DNA of 64,000 bases from Homarus americanus (GCF_018991925.1 NW_024742485.1:206001-270000), one strand, 5' to 3'. Counted from the stretch's first letter, positions 13,401 through 24,380 are shown. The notes: generated from the sequence alone by a model not told the origin. A program made the numbers and translations.

Positions 13401-16400
13401 ATTAAAAGAAAAGAGATGAATGAAATATAAAGGAGATAATAATGTTTGTGTGGAGAGAGATTGAGTATGAAAGAAGAGACACGTAATGAAAACTAGAGGA
13501 AGGCATAGTAATGTTTGTTTCTTATTTTCCAGTATGTGCTCACGATGAAATGCAACACATATCCCGCTGACAAGAACGCGACCACCAAGCCTGAACACAA
13601 AATTACTTCAAAGCACACTGTAAACTTCAAAAACTTCACATTTCATCAGGTGGCCCCAAAGCTGAAAGTAAATGAATCTGTACAAATTAAACCTAGTGGA
13701 ATGAAGTATGCACTTGTCAATGTAAATGCTTCAGGTCTTCCAGAATCTCTTGTAACAAAAGTTCATGTTTTGGAAACCATGTATAAAAATGGAGAGCTTA
13801 CCTTAATGGGATTAAATAAAAAGAAATCAGATCTCATAGAAAAGTTTTTGAAGACCAGTTCTAATCCTAAATTAGTGTATCACCAAAAGAGTGAATGGTT
13901 CAAGAAAGAAATTCTTTACCATAGTGAGATGAAAGTAAAGAATGACTCTTCACTTAAAAATGAAGACCTTAAACTTAATGACAAAAATAACAATAAACGG
14001 CCTCTTGTATTACCCAAGATTCACAGTGAAACATCAAATGCCAGTAAAAAGACTGCCTCCAGATCTCTCTTATGGGCCGATAGAAATGAACCACACGATG
14101 TAGAGCAGTTGAATGTTGACAAAGATAAACAAACGAACCTGTTATCTCCCCAAAGAACTATGGAAAATAACATTTTAAAGCCTGTGACACAAGGAGTGAC
14201 GAAGGACAATGGAAGTTTAGCGACATATAAGGGAAAGTTTCCCTGGGAGAAACAAGAGGTGTTTAAAGACGTGACTTCTATAACTATGAGAGAACCGGGC
14301 GATTACGCTGTGCCACACGTTGGCCACCGACGTCTTCTGGATATGTTTGCCGAGTCTTTGCTTCACGTTAATCGTCTCTATAATTCTGAATACGGTTATC
14401 AGGCTCGAAGGGTTCCTGCTCACATGCCACATCTCATCAGCAAAAAAATAATGGAGAATTTACAAGACAGGTACTGTATATGTGTGTACCAAGTAATGTG
14501 GGGATACACTGTCACGAAGAAAACATTACAGTAATTTTTTCTTAATTTTTACATTCATTTATGTACACTTTATGAAGAATTTTGAGGTTGTTTTAAGATA
14601 ATAATTCTTATATTGTGTTAATCTTTTAAAATGTTTGCCAAAATCTGTATAAGAATAGATATGTATCTTAACATTAGTTTAATATGACTAACACTAATTA
14701 ACCTTCTTCATAGTTATCTTCAACATAAAACATTTTACAGCACAGTATATACACAATTATACTTGTATCTCTAAAGACTTGAATGTTTAGTCTTTCTCTG
14801 TGACAATATATGAGTGAATTAGTCTAAGCAATATTGATTTATTCATTTTATTATTTGAGTTGTCCACTACTGTAAGATCTACCCTTAAAGTATTCTTAGT
14901 ATACAATTAAGTTTTACTAGATAATAATAGTACAGTACTTGTCATCTACAGGTATCATAATTATTAAAAAGAATACTGTTTGTGAATGAGTGGACAACAG
15001 GATACCGAGTGCCTTTTGGGAAGGTCGTTCTGATGTTGGGTGGTGTCGAGTTGTGGGAAGTGAAGAGGTAGAACATGTTTGGGCCTTGTGGTAGGGGAGC
15101 ACCGCAGTAGAACACATCTTTTATAACAGTAAGAATGACTTAATGACAATGAATGAAGGGAAAAATTTGTGTGTGTCTAGTGTGGTGTGTGCGTGCTCTC
15201 TGATCACCCTGCAATAAGTGGGAACAACCTTGCTTTACAGATTAGATACATACAGTACTTATGATAATACTTATGTACAGTACCTAGAATTACTGACAAT
15301 CTTTGTAATTACAGATTTAAGGAAGAGTATCAGCTGACATCCTTTCACAAGATCAGACAGGCAAATGATATGCAGTATGCGTTCTCATATTTTTTCTTCC
15401 TAATGAGTGAGAAGATTACCAGAACCCCAGCAGAAGTGTTTGCTGTCTTTGATACAGATGATTCAGGGTTAGTATCTAAATGGTTACCTATGCTAGCTTA
15501 AATTATCCACGTATTTTCATCATGCATACTGCTGGCGGGTGATGTTGGTATGTGTGAAGCAACTGGCGTACCGTAAATAAAATTTTGGGTCTTGTGGAAG
15601 GGGAGTACCAGGGAAGAACATATATATTTGTACAGCATTAAGAAAAAATACTAACATAAAGAAAGAGAAAATATTTGTGTATGGGAATTAGGTCTTGTTA
15701 CCTTACTTTTAGTGGTGAAGCCTTGAAAGAGCAAAAAAACAGATATATATTTGCATTTTATAAACTTAGAATAAAAGCAACACTACGTATTACAATTACT
15801 ATCTCAAAATTTCCTTGCTTAATGATTATAATATGATGTTGCTTCATAACACAGTTTTTATTATAGTAATTATGCATATAAATCACTGTAGGTGCGCGTG
15901 ATCCATGCATATACTGATAACCACATGGGAAAAAAGAAAACACGATTTTCAAGTGCTTTCGTGTATTTTACTGCTGAAGATGTGAAATATACTAAAACTC
16001 TTAAGAGATTTGCATTTTTTCCTATGTGGTTATCAGCATATGCATTTAGAAGTGATATTTAAACTGTTGCAGGGCTTTACTGTTAAGAGCATCTATAGAA
16101 CAACCCAGGTGCTTCCTTCAATAAATAATCTTACTGTAGTTCCCCCCAAAAGACATAACAAGTATAAGCTCACTGTAGTTCCCCCCCAAAAGACATAAGT
16201 TTTCTGTCATTTTGCAAACCATTAATAATATATATCTATTGTTTTTACTCCTCTCACTTTTGTGTGGGCTAGATCAAGGGGTACAGATTCCTCAAGATTA
16301 GGGAGGACTTAGGGAGATTGGTGGTGTAAGAGAAGTAGAGAAAACAATAGGAAAAGACTAAAATAAGTAGATATTACTCATTGAATTTCCTCACTCTTGT

Positions 16401-19400
16401 CTCTAAACAATTCTTCTCCCTTTATGTTTAAGTTAGTGTGTACATAATTAATGTTTCTCATCCTTACAGCACTCTGTCAGACCGAGAGATCCGAACACTA
16501 ATGACTCATCTAAACGACCTCCCACTTCACTACAGTACTCTACAGGCTCTGCATCAAGTAATCAAAAATTGTTCTGCCACTCATCACATTGAACAAGTGC
16601 CAACCCCAATCTATGAAAGATATGCCGATTCTGATTTGGTGAGTTTTTGTTTTTATATTACACTTGAAATGACCACCGACACATTGTTTACCTGCGTTGT
16701 CCATCCACCCATGTGTCTGTCTCACTGACCAGCAACACCTGATGGGTATCTACTGAAGGTCATGCATACAGTGGAGAGGAGAACATATTGTACATGTTGT
16801 AAGGTCTATTTTGTTGTGGTAATGGTTGTTATGTGTCACCTCATTAAGATCACTTCCTTGGGACATCAATGTTCCACAAAATAGTTATATCTTAAGTGTT
16901 AATAATTAAATGGGGATGAAATATTTGTTTTTTTTTCTTCAGATTATTGACTTCAAGCCAGAACAAACACAGGTTCTCCTTACAGTCACTGCCATGAGTT
17001 CATTCTTACTCCTATAACAACTGTACTAGTGTATCTGGTTTACTGTCACTTAATACACAACCTAGCTTCACCCACCAGCAGTACAGTATGTCCACCCCCA
17101 AAAACCACCCCATGCTCTTCGGTCATCAAGCACAGTGCTGCTTCCTAGATGTTCAATCCTAAAACCAAGACATCCACTCCACTTTATCTCATCATCATTA
17201 TAACTAATCTTTTTGTTATTTTTCATATAATATACAGAATATTGTACAAAAACATTGAGTTAATCACACAATTTCTATTAAGTATAAAGGGTGTATATGA
17301 AGAATGTAAATATCCACTTTGTATTTCAGTCAACTGTGAGCTTGGACCTGGTACTGAAGTGTGAGCCATTAACAACCCTCCTGAAGAAATTAGAGAAAGT
17401 CCACAAATACAAATACAATCACCAGTCTGACGATGTCATTCACTTCAAGATGGTTACGTCTAATGTTTCCATCGTGGTGCACATGTTAGATGAAGTACGG
17501 AAAAACCCAAGGTCAGTATTTTTGTACTGCAGGACCAATGATGGTTTGGATACCTGGACATGCCTACAAGAACATGCAATAATTAATGTTAGGTCAGAAG
17601 GTGGCTTAGCATAGCTTGACTCACAGGGAAGGGGTAAAAACTGGGGATGAGGTGGCCCGTGTGTTGGCATTTTGCCATTGTTACATGTAATAAAACTATA
17701 AAAGTAGTGGAATAATCATTACAATACTCTAATGCATCTTAGAAATAAAGAAAATATAATAATAAACTATAAAATAAGAAAAATGAAGAACATAGGTGTT
17801 TATATGTGGAAAGTGAATATATGCAGGGACTCGTGGAGGCAATGGGCTGTAACTATGTCACCGACTCGCCACCCACCTGACTCGCACTCCCTCCCCCAAT
17901 ATAACGTCATGGCGCGCGCGCACACACACACACGTCTGAGTCACTGGGGTGATTTCCCAGCTGAACTGTGTGACGTCGTCCAGGGGATAGTTTGAATGTG
18001 GAAGGAGTTATTTTTGTAAATAAAATACAGGGTATGTGCTATTGTATTTTATGATAGGCAAAGTACTCTATCAATTTTATTGTTTATCATAGTATGAAAT
18101 TATAGCCAAAATCTTCCCCAACCAAAAAGCCCAACAACCTTGTAAACAAAGTGGTTACAGCACCACTGGTGGCGGATACCTGGAAGATTTGGACAGTTGC
18201 AATTCGGATAAAAGGAATCGCACTGCATGTTTTTCCTTTTAACTTGTGGTTCTGATATGTTAATCTGTGTTCATTAAGGATCCTTCAAGCTTTATGGAGT
18301 AGATTTATCCTCCTTCAAGATTCTAGTTTCTTTATACACCTCTTAATTTACCAGCATTACATTTATAACATGGGGAGGCATATACTGTACTGTATTATTG
18401 ACTACAGTGAACCCTCGAAGATCCGGACTAAAGGGGGGACCACCTGTCTGGAAAAGCCGATTATCCGAATCTTCTGGCAAATGTACTAAATGTATAAAAA
18501 CGTTAAATAATAATATAAAAAAAAAAACACACACCAAAAAATACAGTACAGTACTATTATCCTGACTAGGGGGGTTACTTATACACACTTTTTCCTGTGA
18601 AAAAGCCATAATTTTGAGCAACATTTTACTGTACTCATTTGTATTCAATATATCATGTACTACACTAAAGGACTAAAAATTTTATATATTTTTTTTTTGC
18701 AAACTATGTAATGTCTATAGTATATACTCAAATTATTCGCTATCTTGCAAGGATTCCAGCAATGCAAGTTATATCTTGCTAATTTTAGTATGTGACATTT
18801 AATAAGATAAAAACTTTAAGCCTAAAACTACCTTCACCCTGTTTTGGGAATACTTCTTTGGGAGGCTCCTTAGCCCACAACCCCCCAATTTTTTGTCCAA
18901 ATCTTCCGAAATCCAGATTTATTGGGTCCAAATCTTCGAGGGTTTACTGTACTGTATTTAGATTAATTCAGTATTTTGTTTAAGCAATGTTTTGTTACAT
19001 ACTGTATAAAATTTATACTATTTGCCACTAAAATGAAGAAAGAATTTTTTACTGTTTGACCTTGAAATTAGAAAGAGTAAGATTTGCTGTATGAAGTAAT
19101 TTGTATATTCACGATTTTGGTCACTATTGTACATGAAAGTGGAAGAGAGAAATAAATTAAACACATAAGACTAATTCTTACCTAACACTTTCTTTACTTC
19201 TTCAGGAAATTCATATGTTTGAACAGTAACCTGGACCCAAGAAGTAAAGAGAATGACCTGATTCACGCCCTCGTCCAGGATACTTACGAGTCACTATTCC
19301 CTGTGCCTTCCTCGTTCGAGTTACCAATAAACTATCGCAACCGGTTCCTGTATGTTCAAGAATTACATGCGTGGAGGAAGTGGAGGGATCTCATACGTGC

Positions 19401-20117
19401 TCTGATCTATGCCTGTCTGGCCTCATTAATATTTCTTACACTTATCAACTTCTTCAGTTCAGAGGTATGCAAAAACAAATATTTCCGAAAGAACCTTTTT
19501 GACAATTTAATCCCAGTTCTTTTTTTCCCATTTAATCTTTATTAGCATAAAGATAATGGAGCAAAAATATTAATTACTGTATTAATATTGAGTTTATTTT
19601 TGGCTATTCTTCTTTTAATTAGTCTAGGATTGAAGGTTTTTCTTGCTCCTGTAGGCAGAACTGTGTTACTAATTTAGGTACAATTGTGGAAATAATTCCT
19701 ATCAGTCCTCCGTCCCATCCATGAACCCTGAGACTTGTGAACCAGTAAATACGAGGCATCACACAGTGCACCATCTATGGGCCCAACAATGTGTGATGCC
19801 TCCGAGTCTCAGGGTTCATGGATGGGGCGGAGGAGCGACAGGACTTTCTTCCGTTACTGTACCTGCTTAATGTTCTAAAACTTATACATTACCGATCCAC
19901 TCTACGTTCTTTCACGGTTTACATGCCAAACACAAAACACCTGTTAGTAGAGGATTCACTTGATCCAAATATCATCTCCAACTACTGTACTTCAAACCAG
20001 CTTTAAAGCTTACTTCTAATTTTGATTATGTGATCTTTTTTGCAGCTTGAAGGCATTCGTAGAAGATGGTGCAGAAAGCGAAGACGGAGAGATGGATTTG
20101 GAGGTGTAAGGGTATGA
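4462..20117 (+). CDS. GNPTAB: N-acetylglucosamine-1-phosphotransferase subunits alpha/beta precursor
   Basis: This Golgi enzyme transfers GlcNAc-1-phosphate to mannose on lysosomal hydrolases, the first step of the mannose-6-phosphate tag. There are 17 coding exons, all GT-AG and phase-consistent: 4462-4596, 5391-5467, 5807-5959, 7430-7632, 9265-9386, 9683-9883, 11044-11243, 11662-11764, 12208-12450, 12786-12903, 13082-13308, 13533-14470, 15315-15467, 16470-16638, 17330-17511, 19206-19464, 20046-20117. The product is 1184 aa; human is 1256. Features in order: signal anchor about 22-43; Stealth CR1 [10 protein letters not shown] (78-87); CR2 from [14 protein letters not shown] (292 on); CR3 [14 protein letters not shown] to LYLNDDV (up to 379); LNR repeats 408-438 and 463-493, each with six Cys; S1P-like RRLL-D at 860-864; EF-hand loop DTDDSGTLSDRE (953-964); CR4 [11 protein letters not shown] (1112-1122); TM about 1140-1158; a short basic cytosolic tail ending GVRV. 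Exon 5 (9265-9386) and the middle of exon 12 are poorly conserved and least certain. The short exon 1 fixes the start, since its hydrophobic anchor matches family topology. Confidence 0.96.
6028..6236. mobile_element. TA-flanked MITE in GNPTAB intron 3
   Basis: This 209-bp element has terminal inverted repeats of roughly 65 bp. The left end starts CAGTCTCACCCAAAAGTTTG and the right end closes TTTTTGGGTGATACTG. TA lies on both sides (6026-6027, 6237-6238). The CAGT start and TA target fit a Tc1-like non-autonomous element. There is no coding sequence. Confidence 0.85.
6538..6961. mobile_element. hAT-like MITE in GNPTAB intron 3
   Basis: The termini CAGGGTTTCCC and CCCGGTTGAGAAACCTTC are imperfect inverted repeats with the CAGGG-type ends common in hAT elements. 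The adjacent 8-mers gctttatg (6530-6537) and attttatg (6962-6969) match at six of eight positions, consistent with an aged 8-bp target duplication. The interior has CCCGGGA-type palindromes and no transposase. Confidence 0.6.
7705..8169. mobile_element. Inverted-repeat element, CCGTTAGCCGGAA family, copy 1 (GNPTAB intron 4)
   Basis: The left end reads CAGTAATACTTCCGTTAGCC and the right end CCGGCTAACAGGGATATCACT. They are diverged inverted repeats, pogo/Tigger-like in flavour. The interior is rich in short degenerate units containing TTTTCCGG and GAAAATTC, suggesting internal slippage. A relative in the other orientation lies at 49281-49786. Confidence 0.6.
10165..10960. mobile_element. TA-flanked TIR element in GNPTAB intron 6 (copy 1 of the AAGTCCTTTTATCCGAA family)
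   Basis: The left end CAGTACAAGTCCTTTTATTC and the right end GGATAAAAGGACTTTAACTG are inverted repeats with TA on both sides (10163-10164, 10961-10962). At 796 bp it is the longer of two family members here; the second is at 17514-18225. An open frame at 10557-10946 matches no transposase I know and is probably fortuitous. The ends suggest a pogo/Tigger-like origin. Confidence 0.75.
11331..11553. mobile_element. TA-flanked palindromic MITE in GNPTAB intron 7
   Basis: This 223-bp element consists almost entirely of two facing arms of about 100 bp, starting CAGGGTCATA and ending GAGCCTG, flanked by TA at 11329-11330 and 11554-11555. As RNA the arms could pair across nearly the whole element. 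Non-coding. Confidence 0.85.
15075..15690. repeat. Diverged direct repeat flanking GNPTAB exon 13
   Basis: About 40 bp at 15075-15120 (TTTGGGCCTTGTGGTAGGGG, continuing) recurs at 15585-15625 (TTTGGGTCTTGTGGAAGGGG, continuing), with weaker similarity for some 60 bp downstream. The copies sit in introns 12 and 13, either side of exon 13 (15315-15467). They may be two copies of a dispersed repeat or a small segmental duplication. Confidence 0.5.
15905..16045. mobile_element. Inverted repeat with hammerhead-like core (possible Penelope-like fragment), GNPTAB intron 13
   Basis: Arms 15905-15935 and 16015-16045 (ATGCATATACTGATAACCAC and its complement, plus an A or T run) are inverted repeats of about 31 bp with few mismatches. 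Between them is a second nested palindrome, then CTGAAGA at 15974-15980 followed by a short AT-rich stem and TAAA. This is close to the CUGANGA...GAAA core of the small hammerhead ribozymes carried by Penelope-like retroelements. The family call is tentative; the inverted repeat is direct observation. Confidence 0.45.
16131..16198 (+). repeat. Tandem duplication of about 40 bp
   Basis: CTGTAGTTCCCCCCAAAAGA followed by CATAA occurs at about 16134-16159 and again at 16173-16198, the second with one extra C. The copies are nearly identical, so the duplication is recent. It lies in GNPTAB intron 13. Confidence 0.75.
17514..18225. mobile_element. Second copy of the AAGTCCTTTTATCCGAA family, abutting GNPTAB exon 15
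   Basis: From 17514 the sequence parallels the element at 10165: GACCAATGATGGTTTGGATA here matches GACCATTGATGGTTCGGATA there, and CCTACAAGAACATGCAATAA follows in both. The right end GGATAAAAGGAATCGCACTG resembles the right terminus of copy 1. The left terminus CAGTATTTTTG starts two bases after exon 15 ends (17511). Expected TA flanks have become GT and CA, so boundaries are less certain than in copy 1. Confidence 0.6.
18405..18949. mobile_element. TA-flanked pogo/Tigger-like MITE in GNPTAB intron 15
   Basis: The ends CAGTGAACCCTCGAAGATCC and CAAATCTTCGAGGGTTTACTG are inverted repeats with TA on both sides (18403-18404, 18950-18951). A CAGT...CCTCGA...CCGGA terminus is typical of pogo/Tigger-type elements. 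At 545 bp with no transposase frame it is non-autonomous. Confidence 0.85.
19704..19845. mobile_element. Foldback MITE, AGTCCT...CATGAACCCTGAGA family, copy 1 (GNPTAB intron 16)
   Basis: Arms carry CCCATCCATGAACCCTGAGA (left) and its complement TCTCAGGGTTCATGGATGGG (right), outside which lie AGTCCT and AGGACT. The left arm has lost a few bases. The same arm sequence recurs in the peptidase gene at 39640-39795, showing a dispersed family. Confidence 0.75.
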
Positions 20118-21242
20118 GAGACATGTTGGCATAACCACTTAAAATATTGAAGAAGTTAGGATTTTACACTGAAATTATCGAAAAACAAAACATTTATAGT
20201 ACAGTACTTGACAAGCCACGGTACTGTCCAGGGTGTATGGGTGACCCAAGTGTTTTCCGCAATTATATTATCTGTACAGTATTAGTATTTGAGGATAGTA
20301 TGAACATTTTGGCTCCATTTACCCAGCCATATTAATGCTTTACCACACTGATTAACCCACGTATGAGAATTTTTCCCCCTCGGGCAGCTTGTGTGGCAAT
20401 GCTGGACGTATGATTAATGCTCTCACGATACATAACTGTGACTAATTCTTGATCACTTTTTATCATCTGTTTGGTTATGATGAAGGCATCAGCTTTTTAT
20501 GATCTTGTGGACATAGTGTCAGGTTTACTCCACATTAAAGAGGAGTGAAAATCTTACCAACTTTGTAAAAAATTATATCGACATATATCAAAACTCTTAT
20601 TTGAATTTGCTTTATGTGATATGAAAGAAAAAATTATGTACCTGTGATTTGAGCGCATTCCCTGACTTTCACAGTACTGTATTGAAAGATATTACAGAAC
20701 ATTATCTGAAATATTTTTCTTTGTAAATGGCACTAGAAGTTACTTTAGTGTACAGTGAAGAGGGTGAGATGTGAGCAGCTCCAACATTATGCATTCCATA
20801 TTATGCATATTTTTGCATTTTTATATGAATTATTATTTTTATTTTTAAAATTATACAGGTCATATTGTCCACATTTTAATTATTTTTTTACTTAAAAATT
20901 TTATAAAATTTTGTTTGACTGTAAACAAATTTAATGGTTTAATATATTTTAGGCAATATTTTATTTATTTATTATTTAATAATGGAGTAATCCGTAAAAT
21001 GGTGATGGTAATGATGGGTATGAGTGAACCATCTGAGGGTTGGTTGTGAAGTATCGGGTACACTCAGACCAAGGAACACCTGGGACATGAAACACAGGTA
21101 CCAAGTAGATTCTTGAATTTGTTTAATTTATAGCAAAGAAATAGTTATGATATTTACCAGTCTCTGCACATGACAAATGCCTGGTAAAATAAGGTCCAAT
21201 CCTAACAGATCCAGTCTTAGTGGGCCTCAAACAAACCTAATG
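20118..21242. other. GNPTAB 3' flank
   Basis: AT-rich sequence after the GNPTAB stop, presumably starting with the 3' UTR. I see no clear AATAAA close to the stop. One occurs at 22858-22863, which would imply a long UTR containing the hAT insertion. No coding exon is visible. Confidence 0.4.
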
Positions 21243-21566
21243 CAGACACTCCCTGGGTTACAGAACACTTGGTTTACAGAAATTTGAGGATCCAGATTGC
21301 CTCCCTCAAGTCCCATTATACAAATTTTCAGGATGCGCAGAGAATTTCTGTTATTATGGAAGGTAACTAGTACGGCGTAACAACACTATTTGTGGAGGAT
21401 TATGCTTAAGGAGGCTGAGCGCATCCCTTTGTGAGACGCCATCTGTGATTCAGTACAGGGTACAGTACATATTTACCTTATGGAAGGGTCATTTTCAGTT
21501 TACAGAAAATTTGGCTTATGGATAGGGTCCAGGAACAGAACCTTTCCATAAATTGGGGAGTGTCTG
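21243..21566. mobile_element. TIR MITE, CAGACACTCCC ends
   Basis: The left end CAGACACTCCCTGGGTTACA and the right end AAATTGGGGAGTGTCTG are inverted repeats. TA follows on the right (21567-21568); the left flank is TG, probably a mutated TA. Internal GTTTACAGAA units are repeated in both halves. Non-coding, pogo-like ends. Confidence 0.7.
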
Positions 21567-21786
21567 TACTGTATAACCATTAAGATTGGAGGCTCAGTCA
21601 TAAGGTGCCCCAATCTTAATACAGTACTGTACGTCCCAGCACTAGTGGGTTATATTAGGTTGGGGCATATTTGGACTGGAGCCCTTATAGCTTGCCACTA
21701 TATTACAATATAAATTCCCTTCAGTATAACTGGGTGATGTATACAAGTATTATCATCTAGATTCAGAGAAAGAAAACTATCATACA

Positions 21787-22372
21787 CAGTGTTGTATGTT
21801 AACGCCGTCAATGGATGGCGGCAAATTTTTGTTACGCTACCGCCATAATTTTTTTTGGCAGGTGAAACAGTCAACTTTTCACCCGAGCGTCAAGCGTCAA
21901 TTGTTTCGTCAACTAATAAAATTTTCGATTTTTCCAAGTTCAATTTTCAATTATCTTATTATCAAGACGACCAACAAGGCCATGAGGGAGTTGTTCATCA
22001 AATACAACACCCCCATCCCCTCTAGTGCTGCCGTGGAGCGCATGTTCTCCATGGGCAAGGACGTCTTGAGCCCCAAGCGCAGCAGAATGAACGACAAGCA
22101 TTTTGAGATGCTAGTAATCTTGTGGGGGAACAAATGAATAATTACAATAATAGAATATAAATCATAATAAATGATTAAAAATTAATGAATATTTTTTTTA
22201 TTTTGTATATGTTACTCCCACACACAGGAGAATATGCGTTTCGGGGCTGTATTTGTACGTCACTGAGAACTCGTTGACGCTAACGCCGTCAATTTATGAC
22301 ATCGTTTACGCCGACGGCATCAAATTTCTCTGCCGTTTACGCTACTTTTTTTCGTTGACTCGTACAACACTG
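21787..22372 (+). mobile_element. Non-autonomous hAT element with perfect 8-bp target duplication
   Basis: The termini are CAGTGTTGTA and TACAACACTG. Outside them the 8-mer ATCATACA is repeated exactly (21779-21786 and 22373-22380), the hAT signature. A frame at about 21960-22137 encodes ELFIKYNTPIPSSAAVERMF and then LSPKRSRMNDKHFEMLVIL, which is the C-terminal hAT dimerisation region. The rest of the transposase is missing, so this is an internally deleted derivative. Subterminal AACGCCG motifs recur in both ends and may be transposase-binding repeats. Confidence 0.93.
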
Positions 22373-24380
22373 ATCATACAGTTAAGTAGAATTTGGTAAA
22401 GAAATTTATTGTTCTTGATTTTGAAATAATTTGTTGCAGCATATGTTTCCTGGTACCATTTGCTCATAAGAGGACAGGGTCATCTTATAATTCTTCTCGA
22501 GTGAAAATTTATCGTATTTGGATGTAACCGAGAGCAAAGGAAAGTAGGGAGTCTTAACACCTAGAGTCAAATTAAGATACAAATATAAGACATTAATAGC
22601 AAAACCTGCTAAACAATGACAAACAAATCGTAAATGTTAATTTTACATCTCCTTCATGCTGGGGGAATATAATGTTTGATGTAATACTATTTATTTTCAT
22701 GTCCTGTAATAATATGTTGTGCTCAAGTGACTGTACTGGTAGTATCTTATGTGATACTGATGACAAGGAAGCAGCATGTCAGTTTTGCTTAATTCATAGA
22801 AATATAAAGATTGATTTTGTACTCTGCAGCATTCAGTGAAGCTGTGAAGAAGTAATTAATAAAGCAGTTCTATTTCCTTGTTTCACTGATGGCATTGTTG
22901 CAGCTTTAGATTTTTTAGAATGAAAGTATTGATTTATTTTTTCTTTTCTTTTTTTCTCCCTGGCAGAAAGGGTTAGAGGGTTAAGTGACGGTGCTGTCCC
23001 TCGTTTGTGTGTGTAGACGCGTAGGCAAATGGTTTCTGCCCAATAACTAAAGTTCTCTTAGATGCATTACAACTAAACTTAAAATATCAGTACATTACAC
23101 ACACCCTATTGATCTTGACCTCTGTTGTAGGATCAAGTTTGTTGTTGTTGATGGATTTAGTTGTGTACATGTGAATGATACGAAATTTGCAAAGGCTTTT
23201 ATTGTGTCTTGTTGTTGCTCTATGTATTTGCACATTAAATGCACCGTCCTCTAAAATTGGGAGAGATCTAAGTTCTATTATTTAACTGTACACATTCTGT
23301 CATTCAACATACTGTACTGAATTATCAATTTTTTTTTACTTGAATTACAAATCTTACCGGAGAGACGTTGAGACATTCTGTGATATTAAGAAAGATGCGT
23401 AGGCCAAAATTAGACCCCATTAACCTTTTGTCCCTAACTATTCAATACCCAGCAATAGTGGAACTAGTTGATGGCAGCTGGGGTGAGGGATGTGTTCAGC
23501 TCGTGTTTCTACTTATTAACAAGCTTGCTGCTATGTGATAAAGACACTCTGAAATATATTAATTATGAATGATAGAAAAAATCCCCAGTTTACTCATATA
23601 ACCTTTCAGTAAAGTTAGTAAGGGCAGTTCCAAAATACTGTACAGTAATTATATAGCTATTAGTTGTCGTTTAAGATTCATTGGTGTCAAAATCTTCCCT
23701 GTTATTTAGAATACTTTTACATCATTGAATCCCCTTATTCATGAGACTTCAGCTTCCCATACAAGCGAGAATGGAGGAATGGTACGTGATAAAGACGAGA
23801 ACTCAAATTATTTACGGTACAAGGACTTTCTCCTCAGCGATTCCTTCCGTTCTCGAGGTTTTTGTTTTCCATATTGCACAACGTGTGGGAGTGGATGCAA
23901 TGGTGGATTAGTGGAGAGAAGAGTGTACTGTATGTTATGCAAGTGGTTTTTCTCCAATTTTAAACTTAAGAGATTGCTCAGATGACCCATGAAAAATGCT
24001 CATGTAGATAGGCAGTTCACGAGATGTGTGTTACCTGAAGTAACAACAGGGCTACAAATATTGGCTGTTAACAGCTAAGCTTCTGCTCAGAATAAGTAAA
24101 AAGAACTTAGTCAAAGTTCATAAAATTAAAAAAAATTAAAACTGCCCCAAGGTTATTACATGCTCATAACTTAATATTATTTGCATCCTGTTTCTTGGAT
24201 CAAGCAATATATCTTCACTTATTTGAATTTTAATACACAGGCATAATTCCTTTTACTCTCGAAATGATATTAATACTGTACCATTATTCTTTCAGGTTTT
24301 ATATAATTACAAAATAATTCTCATTTGTCAGGGCTATTTTTTACACATCTTAGCTTGGCTGATATTTTGGGCACCTGCAG

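Noticed and set aside
23725..23985. 86-codon frame with a Cys-rich end
   Set aside because: No similarity recognised, no splice or promoter context, codon usage like its AT-rich surroundings; most likely chance.
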